Origin: Mesostigma viride
Taxonomy: Eukaryota > Streptophyta > Mesostigmatophyceae > Mesostigmatales > Mesostigmataceae
Direction of reading: 5' to 3'
Assembly (NCBI GenBank): GCA_009746045.1
Contig: RPFO01000156.1
Location: 1,914,845 to 1,978,844 of the forward strand
Length of the DNA stretch: 64,000 nt
How positions within the stretch are numbered: the stretch's first letter is position 1; every line of letters starts with the position of its first letter. Under the pieces are notes generated by a model that made no database searches, was not told the DNA's origin, and worked only from the letters and a program-made list of their open reading frames with translations. The position numbers and the translations under genes are program-made. Below, one piece after another: positions 1 to 10,128 of this stretch.

Positions 1-129
1 GCATGGCAGTGTGCGCAGGATTCCGGCGGCGTGAAAGGTTCTAAGGGTGCCTAATTCGAACGGTATGCACCAATGTTGTGACGCTCACTCGAGGCACGCC
101 AACAAATGGATGCAATTACATTTCTTGTT

Positions 130-381
130 TTTGGTCCATTGGAGTTCCTTCCCACCAAGAGAAACATTTATTTTATATTTTTGTGTGCTAGGCTTTATAC
201 TTACAGCCTATACCACACCTTGAAACTCAGTGCACATCAAATTATCAAGTTGGTTATGGTAGCACCATGCTGGGTGCCCAGCATACTAAAACACAAGGTG
301 TTGCCCCTCTTAGCAGCGTGGGTGGGTGGGTGGAAGCTGGAAAAAGGCTTCCCTACGTCCCCTACACCACTCTAAGTACTG
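130..381. repeat. dispersed repeat family, copy 1
   Basis: About 250 bp that recurs in diverged form at 19500-19790, 44695-44990, 45230-45410 and 46500-46556. The shared landmarks are a start like CCATTGGAGTGCCTTCC, a GTGTGCAGGCTTT block, and an end with GGTGGGTGGGTGGGAGCTGC followed by CTCCCTACGTTCACCACACC. The copy here is the most diverged. No protein is recognisable, so it is probably a non-autonomous element or a transposon end. Confidence 0.55.
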
Positions 382-1151
382 ACTATATTCACATTGCGCC
401 ACGCAGGCCAGGTACAAGGAGTTTAGGGCTTAGGGTTTAGAGTCCTTCTGAGAGTTGACGTAAGGGATTTACGTTAGATGGATAGAGATTGTTACACTCT
501 TTCCAACGGCACCTTGTTAACGCCTCATTTGGTTACGGGACGTAAAAGTTATGACGTTTCCTAGGCTGTGCCGACAATGCCGCGCGCCAATGTGGGTGCG
601 TGTAGGCACAGAGTGTACAAGTGTCACTTTGATAGTCCGCAGGACTTTGACAGGACTTGTACAGAACTTGATGTTCACTTGATAAGTGAGCGCGCCAGAG
701 ACCTATGAGACAATTGATGCTGAGTACAGTACAGATATGTAGGTCCACATGACTAGCCGTATGGACAATTGATAGATCTCCGCGCCAACGGCGCGCCAGA
801 GTCTACGTAATCAATTGTATGACAGTTCAGCAGTGACAGTACTGCTGAATACTTGTACGCGTCCCTAGCAAAGCTATATGAGTGACTTGTTAGCTCTATG
901 ACACTAGCTCTTCATTGCCTACACATTACACTTGCACGATGACCAGGTTGTCTGTGCTACGTGCGTGCGACTGTGATGTGACCGCTCACTGTCGACTGTG
1001 TTTTCCTTATTCAATAAAGGCAACATTCCTGCAAGAGCCATGGCGTTGTTCGGTGCAACTGTCTCTCTCTCTCACGAGCTCATACAACTCATACTACAAA
1101 TATTTCAAAAATGCCGAACACGGTCGAATTTCGGATTCCCCGGGATTCTGA
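382..1151. other. intergenic stretch with small repeats
   Basis: I see no gene here. Positions 422-443 hold TTTAGGG, CTTAGGG and TTTAGAG in a row, which resembles the plant and green-algal telomere repeat. From about 690 to 845 a motif with GCGCGCCAGAG, CAATTG and CAGTAC occurs twice about 100 bp apart. Nothing else is supported. Confidence 0.4.
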
Positions 1152-1613
1152 AATTCAACAAACTCGCGACGTTGCAACGAGGCTTCTGCTGGTACGGCGC
1201 CTTCGAATCCATCGACTCTTTCACCACATGAGTGGGAGCGTGTTATCGACTCGGCTGTGGCTTCATCTGCCGAGCTTCGAGCACAACAGGAGCGCTTGCT
1301 TGCTGTCGTTCGACTTCCGCCTGGTCCGCCGCAGCCAACGATTATTCCAGGGCTGCGCGACCATTTGGACTCCATTCGAACATTATTTGCGGATTACGAA
1401 CAACACACTCGGGCTGGTTTCCAAGTTCCGAGTGCAGTAGCAGAGGTCTCTAAGGAGATCGACAATGCCATTTCGTCGTTAATTGGCTATCAGCGCAATT
1501 TGCAGAATAGGTTGGCGGTGCATGCGCTCGGGATACATTCCCGCCATTACGACAAATTTATTCCAGGATTTGGCGTTGTTGCAGCTTCTGTCGCGAGGGT
1601 ACCGGACGCGTAA
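1152..1613 (+). CDS. hypothetical helical protein fragment, 5' incomplete
   Basis: An open frame of about 150 codons ends with TAA at 1611-1613. It has no ATG near its 5' end, so it is probably an exon whose upstream part lies elsewhere. The predicted product is mostly helical and polar, with a Pro-rich stretch (PPGPPQP) followed by a segment containing QVPSAVAEVSKEIDNAISSLIG. I recognise no domain. A minus-strand fragment at 63381-63840 has a similar pattern (VPAHRSADDIEQEL, LVGIQ), so the two may be related. Codon use and lack of low complexity favour real coding sequence, but the function is unknown. Confidence 0.35.
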   Translation, partial: NSTNSRRCNEASAGTAPSNPSTLSPHEWERVIDSAVASSAELRAQQERLLAVVRLPPGPPQPTIIPGLRDHLDSIRTLFADYEQHTRAGFQVPSAVAEVSKEIDNAISSLIGYQRNLQNRLAVHALGIHSRHYDKFIPGFGVVAASVARVPDA

Positions 1614-1686
1614 GCGTCAACTGTTGGTCAACCTGGTTGCATTCCTGTCGGCCCTGCGCGAGTAGGCACCAGGCGGCTGGGATTTA

Positions 1687-2013
1687 TTGACCATCTTCAC
1701 AAATCCGCTTTGCATCGTCACGCGACGTCGTCGCTACGTGTTCGACCAAACGACGGGTGCGCGGCTTACGGCGATTGTTATCATGACACCGATCACCATC
1801 GAGGCCGGGCGAGGTCAGGCGGGGCCCGATCCTGTCGTCCACGACCCGCATTTCGAGTACGAGTACTGCGACTTCCGGGGTATTGATTTCATCATCGCGC
1901 CGCGGACGACACCAGCGCGGGCGGCATTTGGCGGCGTGTACATACCTCTCTTAGCTGTCAATTTTGCAGTCTGTACAGCTAGACTGTGTGTGATTTTAAC
2001 CTTGTACGTGTAG
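1687..2013 (+). CDS. hypothetical ORF
   Basis: An open frame of 109 codons; the first ATG is at about 1783, so the annotated upstream part may be intronic or part of a longer exon. The middle has a non-repetitive segment with VHDPHFEYEYCDFRGID followed by FIIAPRTTPARAAFGG, which reads like genuine protein. I recognise no family. It follows the 1152-1613 frame on the same strand by about 70 bp and could be another exon of the same gene. Confidence 0.25.
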   Translation: MTIFTNPLCIVTRRRRYVFDQTTGARLTAIVIMTPITIEAGRGQAGPDPVVHDPHFEYEYCDFRGIDFIIAPRTTPARAAFGGVYIPLLAVNFAVCTARLCVILTLYV

Positions 2014-2017
2014 CACC

Positions 2018-2332
2018 ATGGCTGATGGACGACGCAGCAAGCAAGCTACAGTAGCTAGTGGTGGTAACAATGGGGGTGCTGGGAGCAGCGTTTCGAATAA
2101 GGTTTTTGGAACTCGTCAAGTGTGGCGTTCTGAATTGTGTGTACTGGTGTCGCTCGGCCACTTGTGTGGCATTTTGATCAAGAAGATTGGTTTCGCCACG
2201 GCCACGCGTGGCGGGCTCAGTGCCGGGCGCCCGTATCTAGAGTACAATTTGTCAGCTCCCACCAGAGGAACCGCGCGGCGCTGGTTGTCACTTGCCGGCG
2301 GAGCCCATTTTCGGAAGAACCAAAGGTTCTAA
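2018..2332 (+). CDS. hypothetical ORF
   Basis: An ATG in a good eukaryotic context (accATGG) starts a 104-codon frame. The N-terminus is Gly/Ser-rich and basic. Its 3' end runs into the left arm of the foldback structure at 2290-2960, so the end of the frame is probably not original. No domain is recognised. Confidence 0.2.
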   Translation: MADGRRSKQATVASGGNNGGAGSSVSNKVFGTRQVWRSELCVLVSLGHLCGILIKKIGFATATRGGLSAGRPYLEYNLSAPTRGTARRWLSLAGGAHFRKNQRF

Positions 2333-2960
2333 GTTCGAAGAAGGGGCAAAGCCAATTTTTTTGGTCAGCGTGTGTAGAGGGGACGCGATTCGACCATTTC
2401 CATTGTCGCCTACTTATTAGACGATGGATCTTGGCGCAAAACTCCTGACTCTGCGGCCAAGATGGTACGAAGAAAAAAGGATACAGTAGAAGGATTTTGC
2501 GGAAAGCGCACGTAAAACCTTAACCCATCCATCTATCCACCCATCCACCCATCCTCCTCCAAAAAATAATTTGCGCATCTTCGCAGTTCGCGAGCAGAAG
2601 TCCTCATGGCGAAGCGTGCGGTGAGCTGGTGACTTCCCAAATCCCGGCGACGCGTGCGATGACACGGCACAGAGTCAAGGAGTTTCCGGGGAAATGCCAA
2701 GATCCTGTTTTTGTTAGTCGTACCATCTTGGCCGCAGAGTTAGGAGTTTTGCGCCAAGATCCATGTACTGTTAGTAGAAGCAAATGGAAATCGTTCAGGT
2801 GCGCCCGCACTTCACGCACCTCTCAAATATCTGCTGCCCATGTGCGGCGTGGGCAACAACAACAACAACAACAACCCCTCAAATAACTGCCGGCTTCGAT
2901 CGCCCTTTCTTCCAACCTTGGTTGTTCCGAAATGGGCTCCGCCGACGAAACTTTTAACGT
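2290..2960. mobile_element. foldback / MITE-like inverted-repeat element
   Basis: Two pairs of inverted repeats are nested. The inner pair (2424-2470 against 2719-2765) is about 47 bp with one mismatch and contains GGATCTTGGCGCAAAACTCC. The outer pair (about 2293-2345 against 2905-2952) is less perfect and contains CGGCGGAGCCCAT. The interior has a CCATCCATCTATCCACCC tract (2525-2555) and a CAA tract (2856-2875) but no coding sequence. This is typical of a non-autonomous foldback element; no clear target duplication was found. Confidence 0.5.
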
Positions 2961-3351
2961 ACAACGCACGTTACTGGATACTCACAACAGCTAGGGACGG
3001 CAGCAGGCAGAAAGCACAAGTTGCCACGGCACCAGACTGTTGAGAGCCTGCATAGCCACAGATAGCCACCTGACTGCAGCACACTCCACTAGTGCACCAA
3101 TGACCCACCCCGCCACCCTATCTGTTTTGGCGGGAAGCCTGTGGGCTGGCGCCTCTGACATTGCCAACCGTGGCGTACTACCAACTACCGTGCGCTCTCA
3201 GCACGGCCAACCCGTGGCTTATCAACAACAACAGTGAAGCACCAGCACCGCCCATTGTGGCATCTTGGACAGACTGAACAACAGTGCCGTCCCGCCACAT
3301 TTTCCCCAAATTAGCGTGTCACCGCCACATTCGGCGTAAATCCGCCACTAA

Positions 3352-3629
3352 TCGAAACGCTGGTTGGGAGTGGTACAGCCAACGTGGATGATCAGGGCAT
3401 AACCGGGGAGTTTAATAATCTGGCACTTCATAATAATACACATGTTGTTATGGGATATGGTCTCACTACCCAAGGTCTCCTAATAGTAAATCAGCTGCAA
3501 CCTGTGACATCTGACTCCAAACCCAAGCACGCAGAAGAGTTTGTGGATGGGCTAGAGGGGTTTAATAGTTTGTACGGTGGTACAAATTACTACCAAATCT
3601 GGATAGGTAGCCAAACCTTTGGCAACTAG
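3352..3629 (+). CDS. hypothetical coding fragment
   Basis: An open frame runs through IETLVGSGTANVDDQGITGE and stops with TAG at 3627-3629. There is no ATG at its start. The sequence is not repetitive and reads like protein, but I recognise no family. It lies just upstream of a LINE-derived segment and may belong to it. Confidence 0.2.
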
Positions 3630-3643
3630 TGCACCCAGTATAG

Positions 3644-3976
3644 ATTAAGGACCTCACTAGGGAGTGCCTGCTCAAGATCACCCGCTTCAGCCTCAACGAG
3701 GACTACACGCATGCTCAGTTGAAGGCGAGGAGCGAGGTGTGGAACATCCCCGCCGTCCAGGCGGCTCAGGCGCAGCAAACACCCGGTAAGCGCGTGAAGT
3801 TGCGTCTGCTTCAGAATGGCACCTTTGCAGCATTCTTTGACGGTGTTGAGATTAACACCCCAGGTGTAGAGTCTCGTGGGGAGTCTCGTAAGAAGCGTGC
3901 TGCCTTTGGTGGTTCCAGTAGGCAGACAACTCTACTCTTCGGCTCGTGGCTACCAGGCTTCGGGGACAACCTCTAA
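3644..3976 (+). pseudogene. probable LINE-associated coding fragment
   Basis: The frame opens after a TAG at 3641-3643 and has no ATG. It reads IKDLTRECLLKITRFSLNED, then a segment with KRVKLRLLQNGTFAAFFDGV. I do not recognise a domain with certainty. Because a LINE endonuclease fragment follows on the same strand within about 110 bp, this may be the end of the element's first ORF. It is truncated on the 5' side and therefore a relic. Confidence 0.3.
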
Positions 3977-4060
3977 AAAGTCCCCCCCCTTCCACCCCCA
4001 TGCCTCGACCTAGTCGAGTGATAGACATGGTGGTGCTTGTATTTGGGCTAGAACGACAGC

Positions 4061-4535
4061 TCTCAGCAGTCAGATTCGCAATACACAATGTGTGCTAGAT
4101 TACCTACGCCTCGGCGTTGCGCAATCACCCCCGGATACCCAGAGCAAGCGGCAGGCTCGCATCCTACGCGTGCAGGACAAGCTCCATGCGATGAAAAGCA
4201 CTATTCCCTCCGTTTCCACCCCCTCCGTTCCACCTCCACCCCCCGCCTCATCCACCCCCATCATCCATCGCCGTTCTCCCCTGGTGGGCCAGCAGGCATC
4301 CTTGGCCCTTGCCACCTTCAACACACGCACATTGCTAGCAGATGACGACCATAGCTGCCGGGTAGAGGAGCTCGTCGCACTTTGCATTGCACATCGTGTA
4401 TCTATTCTAGGCGTGCAGGAGCACCGTCGCCAGGTGCCATTTGGAACGGTGAGCACTAACCGCCTTGCAGGCGGTTGGCGTTTTTACTTTGCTGGCAGTG
4501 GGACGCCAGGCCAAGGTGGCGTTGGCCTTTTGTGA
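4061..4535 (+). pseudogene. non-LTR retrotransposon endonuclease (EEP) N-terminus, left arm
   Basis: The frame contains a Pro-rich spacer, then LATFNTRTLLADD and VSILGVQEHRR. This is the start of an exonuclease-endonuclease-phosphatase domain as found in LINE ORF2 proteins; the usual pattern is a T-W/F-N-x-R-T-L strand followed about 30-40 residues later by a strand ending in a catalytic Glu (QE). Only the first two strands are present before a stop at 4533-4535, so it cannot be active. A nearly identical copy lies inverted at 4673-5127. Confidence 0.6.
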
Positions 4536-4672
4536 CGCCCCGGCCCGCTCTACCGCCAGGACCCCAAGGTCTTGGCCGCCTGGCACCGCCTCAAGCGTAA
4601 CCGGGACCCGCTCCTAAAGCCGGTGCTCAAGGCCGCCCTTGTGGAGGCCTACGCACACGATCAGGACGCAGA

Positions 4673-5127
4673 GGCGTCCCACTGCCAACAAAGTAAAAAC
4701 GCCAACCGCCTGCCAGGCGATCAGTGAGCACCGTGCCACAAGGCACTGTGCGACGATGCTCTTGCACGTCTAGAATAGACACACGCTGTGCAATGCAAAA
4801 GGCAACAAGCTCCTCCACCCGGTAGCTATGGTCGCCATCTGCGAGCAATGTGCGTACGTTGAAAGTTGCGAGGGCCAAGGATGCCTGCTGGCCCAACAGG
4901 GGAGAACGACGATGGGAGATGGGGGTGGATGCAGCGGGAGATGATGGTGGGGATAGAACGGAGGGGAGGGAGATGGATGGAACAATGCTTTTCATCGCAT
5001 GGAGCTTGTCCTGCACGCGTAGGATGCGAGCCTGCCGCCTGCTCTAGGTATTCGGGGGTGATTGCGCAACGCCGAGGCGTAGGTAATCTAGCACACGTTG
5101 TGTACTGCGAATCTGACTGCTGAGAGC
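4673..5127 (-). pseudogene. LINE endonuclease N-terminus, inverted right arm
   Basis: This is the reverse complement of 4061-4507 with scattered substitutions and small indels. On the minus strand it reads LATFNVRTLLADG and VSILDVQEHRR, so the strand order of the EEP domain is kept but the Gly before the QE motif is changed. About 165 bp separates the arms; that spacer on the plus strand can be read as more LINE-like sequence (PKVLAAWHRLKRNRDPLLKP). Confidence 0.55.
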
Positions 5128-5820
5128 CACGTTGTTTGTAGTGGCGTTTTCAGCACTTTTCAGGCCGGCGTGTGACGCATGCCGGTGTTACTTAATTTAG
5201 GATGATGTCAGCTTGTGTACATTGGCGGACCATGCCTTAAGCAAGCTAGGCTGGCAATGATCCGCTGTTTTTTCAATTGTTTCTTTCCCCTCCCTCCCAC
5301 CATGGAGGCTTCTTGCTTCCGCGTGCGGATTGAGAAACCTTAACCGTGTTAAGGCCACTGTTGACTGCTGCATTTGTGGCAGGGCTCCACTTTTAATTGT
5401 ATTCAATCAAATGCTGGTCTTCTTGGGAGCTTAGTGATCTTAAGTTTATATACATTCATATGAAGTTTTTTTTGCCATTGCTGCTAACAATGGTACTTCT
5501 TTTGCAGTCAAAACCAGTGCCGCATGGAGCTCAAAAGCGAAGGATTGCGAATCATGTGCTCACTTTGGAAGGTGTTTTCCTTAGAAGACCTGTTCAGCCT
5601 AAACATTCAGACCTCAAAGCTGGATTCCAAACTCCAACCCCCAAACCCGGCCTACTGATCATGAGTAAGTAAAGGCCAAGAGCCTTTCTCACCCACCCTC
5701 ATACTTGCTGGTCCGTTCCTTGCAGCAGCATGGCAGCAGCGCGCCCTCGCAACCAGTCACACGCCATACAAGGCCCAAAACCTCGCCGCGAGCGCACCCT
5801 AACTGCTGTGCCTATCTGAC
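5128..5820. other. no supported gene
   Basis: Short open frames are present on both strands but none has convincing composition, splice context or similarity. A pyrimidine-rich TTTTGCAG at about 5499-5506 could be an acceptor site, but no exon is recognised after it. Confidence 0.35.
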
Positions 5821-5865
5821 ATCAAATACGCATCAGCAACTTGCACCCACCTTCACACTGGTGTG

Positions 5866-6016
5866 TCTCCTCGTTACAGCGGTGCGCGTCGAAGCAAGGG
5901 GGCCTCCCACTGCTGCAGTGGTATTCGTTGTAGTCCTCCACGTATATATGATTGCACCACTCCAAACCGTTGCACCACACGCCGTCATCGCAAACCGTCC
6001 ATGGGTAGCACCCTGG
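5866..6016 (-). CDS. Cys-rich secreted-type exon
   Basis: Read on the minus strand, a CCCCAG acceptor is followed by an exon with [15 protein letters not shown], then CSSGRPPC and CNEETHQC, ending at a GAAG|GTGGGT donor. The spacing of eight or more Cys in CDDGxxCNGxExC...C..GxPPC...CxExxxxC blocks is a known extracellular Cys-rich repeat pattern. One such unit is complete here. The flanking exons are not identified; the microsatellite at 6057-6802 would lie in the upstream intron. Function is unknown, but secretion or a wall/matrix location is a reasonable inference. Confidence 0.4.
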
Positions 6017-6056
6017 GGAAGTCCTCCATGCACAAGGCAAAGCAATTGATAATCGC

Positions 6057-6802
<746 letters not shown>

Positions 6803-7258
6803 GCACACACATAAAAAAATTAGCACGCAGCTGTTGATAGCAAATTGCTCCGCATCTGGACATCTGTGCTTGCGAAATAGTAATCTGCGCTGATTCTGTG
6901 TCTGTTGATAGCTGTCCTGGGGAGTAGTCCTTGCGAGGCATGGTGTCCTCTTGAGCATATCGTCTATTTCGACATGTTTAATGTTGCACAGGGTTTTGGG
7001 GCCAAATAGAAGTTAACACGGCTTAGTATATATATGCACCCTGGTTGCCTGATCTATGCACCCAATAGGACGCAGGCACCCTGTAACCTTCATGCCTACT
7101 AGACACGCTTCAATCCCCGGCGTTTTCAACTACGGCTGTCAATGTCATAGATGATTGCCGGGGTCTCCATCCCCACGTAAGGGAAACAGTTATTATCATT
7201 GAGTGAAACATGGTTCGATAATTTCAACCCCAAGATAAAGGGATAATAAATAGTTCTA

Positions 7259-7483
7259 TTAATAGAAGTACGTACACTCGCCCACCGGCGTGAAGGTGGT
7301 CACTGGCAGGTTGCCCCCATCGCCCCCATCGCCCCCATCGCCCCCATCGCCACCATCGCCACCATTGTAATAATCACCCTCGTAGTAAGGCCGGGAGACT
7401 GCCTCTTCTCCGCCCACTTGAGCCTCCACGCTTCTGCCTCCTGCCTCCGCACTCGGATCACCCGGCTTTGGCGAGTAATTTGG
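7259..7483 (-). CDS. Gly/Asp-rich C-terminal coding stretch
   Basis: On the minus strand an open frame runs from the end of the CGCA array through SPKPGDPSAEAGGRSVEA, then YYEGDYYNGG and a GGD tripeptide repeat, ending VTTFTPVGECTYFY before a stop. The GGD repeat is encoded by a 9-bp tandem (CGCCCCCAT, about six copies, 7312-7366). It lies upstream of the Cys-rich exon on the same strand; whether they belong together is unclear because this frame ends in a stop. Confidence 0.25.
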   Translation of the reverse strand, partial: PNYSPKPGDPSAEAGGRSVEAQVGGEEAVSRPYYEGDYYNGGDGGDGGDGGDGGDGGNLPVTTFTPVGECTYFY

Positions 7484-7497
7484 TGAAGGGGGCGGGT

Positions 7498-7712
<215 letters not shown>

Positions 7713-8093
7713 ATGTGAGCATCACTGGTAACATTGGTGGCAGTATCAAACCTTTTGAGTGATATATCAAACCTTTTATAAGATATGTATACATGTATGT
7801 TTATATACTACTATGTTTATACATATTAAACAGTACACAGTAAGGGAGGGACATGCCAAGGGGTCAGATAAGCATTACTAAAGATGAGCATTACCAAAGA
7901 CACGTGGACAGGGACCACAAGCCCAGGCATGCACAGGGACGCACAGGCCTTCAGATTGACCACACGCCTGCTCACGCTGAAATAATTATCAGCCTCCTTG
8001 TACGTACACCACGTTCTCCATCCATAGAGGAAACCTTTTCCTCATTAGATCCACAGCCAAACTTACAGCCAGTAAATAGGAGCCTGCACATAT

Positions 8094-8603
8094 ATGAACG
8101 GATTCAGCGAGGAAAATGCTTACTTAACAGTGATGGATAATAACGTGGTTTTAACGTGCAGGGAGGCTGGTTATATAAGCATGACCGGGCTTGTGGCATT
8201 CTATACATGTATATGCGCCGCTGCGATGCCTTGTACCTGGGTGCCAGTCAGGCATGCAAATGCACAAGAAGGACATAATCACATAGGCCCATGTAGATTC
8301 CACGACAGGAGTAAAGGCACAGTTACTATCAGAGGTTCTATGGTCCTGATAATAAGACAGGGAGCTCCATGCCCCTACGGTTGCCTACATATGTTCAGCG
8401 GTAGGCATGCCGGCGAGAAGATGTGCATTATACTGGGAGCATGCAGTATAAGAAATGAACATGCAGTATACGGAGCCAATATAAGCAATGACGAAGCACG
8501 AGAGCCAAAACAAATGTCAGCCGGCAAAATCCCGCAACCTGCCAAGTACCTGCGCCGGCGAAGCTCCAACGGCCATCGCCGCGGTAAGGAGACAAAGCAG
8601 TAA
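8094..8603 (+). CDS. hypothetical protein
   Basis: An ATG-initiated frame of 169 codons, the longest non-repetitive ORF between 7,800 and 10,000. It contains a Cys-containing hydrophobic segment (LVAFYTCICAAAMPC, about residues 33-47) that could be a membrane segment, and a basic C-terminus (KYLRRRSSNGHRRGKE). No known family is recognised and base composition is like the flanking DNA, so it may be fortuitous. Confidence 0.25.
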   Translation: MNGFSEENAYLTVMDNNVVLTCREAGYISMTGLVAFYTCICAAAMPCTWVPVRHANAQEGHNHIGPCRFHDRSKGTVTIRGSMVLIIRQGAPCPYGCLHMFSGRHAGEKMCIILGACSIRNEHAVYGANISNDEAREPKQMSAGKIPQPAKYLRRRSSNGHRRGKETKQ

Positions 8604-8835
8604 CCAAGCGGCCTTCATGATCGCAAGGACTGACCAAATCAGGCCAAATATTTAGGACCCGGAAGGGAGAGATATTTGGTAGAGCAAAAGCTGTTTGGAA
8701 GGGTCAGGTGCCGGCACGTTATCAAAAGCGCAAGCGGCCAGCTGTGACCCAAATACTCCATATTGAAACCATTGGATTTATTGACGTAACTAAGATCTCC
8801 AGCACGCCTTTTTATTTAGGTAACGGACAAACGCT

Positions 8836-8863
8836 CTCCGTGGATGCAACGGCATCCACGGAG
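8836..8863. repeat. perfect 12-bp hairpin
   Basis: CTCCGTGGATGC and GCATCCACGGAG are separated by AACG. The stem is perfect. No gene end is adjacent, so its role is unknown. Confidence 0.6.
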
Positions 8864-10128
8864 TTGTTCGCATGCGCATACAAACCTGTGATTTTTGTTT
8901 TATCCTTACAGAAGCCGAAGGTCTTTAATGTCCACTTAGTTCTCACCACGATGTTTGGTTATCGCTCCGGTAAGATTGGGAAGCTGTATGCAGACCACAT
9001 ACATCGAAGCGCGTATATTACATGCGTAGCCCTGGCGTAGCTAGAATTTTATTTCCACAACCAGCCGTAACAGGGGCAAAAACTCGCGACGAAGCCTCGA
9101 GATGCTCGCTCGAATACTCGCGCTTGCGATCGGCTCGGCAGGATACGCTGACGTTGGCAACAGCGGGTGGAGCGTCTCAGCGGGGCCTGCGGCCCTAGCT
9201 GAAATTGAGGGAAACTAGAAGGTTTAAATAATACGTGATGTACAGGAACATTTTGATCGATTTTGATATTGACACCGAATTTCACCGCTTCCAAAATTTC
9301 TTGTTATAGTGCGGCCATCTGTCATGCGCCGCTGTTTTGCATTTTGCTCTCGGCAAAAGATAACTGTGTTTCACGCAGCATGTGACTAGTGAGTAGTCAG
9401 TGCCTTCAACGCTCTTCGCCGAACCAGGTACATAAATCATCAGTCATCAGGACACGTGTCGCAAAACCACCTGAGCACCATTCCTGACCGCATTCTTTGA
9501 CATCGAATTTAATCCACGTGGCGCCAAGAAGTTGTTGAGAGCGGTCGCATCGTCTGCTTTGCCTCCCGTCAAATCGTTGGCACCCCACACGTGGCACGGG
9601 CACGGCCAAACACACATCTGAATAAAAAAGCTGAATGTTGCACACAAACAAAATAATGCCCCATGCGTCACGTCTGACGGGTGTGTGCCGTTTGACCGTG
9701 AAGTTGACGGGGTCACAAACAACAACATGGAGCTCACCCTTAGCTCACTGGCAACTTCGTAACAATTTCGCGACAAGACGTCTCCAGTCTCCACCGAACC
9801 ATCATTTCCTGCACTTGACAGCTTGTATTCAGTGCCAATGACGTGACATTGCGACAGTTATAGAATATAATGGATTCATGTTTCGACGTCCAATGCGACA
9901 AAGTTCCTTGGGAATTCGCGGTTCCGTTCGACAGCCTTTTGTGCAATGGATTAACCAAACACAGAGTTGCTGGGCAGGTGGGCGTTACGTGACATTAACT
10001 GGCAAATCGGTTTCTGTTGTATGTTAAGGTTCTCTGGCGCAAATTTGAGTAAGGAATCCTCGTTCGGCAGGATTTTCGCCTGTTAGCAGCAATTATTTTG
10101 CCGAGCTCAATTCACAATTGGGGCCATC
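8864..10128. promoter_or_regulatory. upstream region of the UBP-like gene
   Basis: No coding sequence is supported. The stretch leads to the ATG at 10129 of the UBP-like gene and presumably holds its promoter, but no clear TATA box or other motif could be assigned. Confidence 0.25.
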
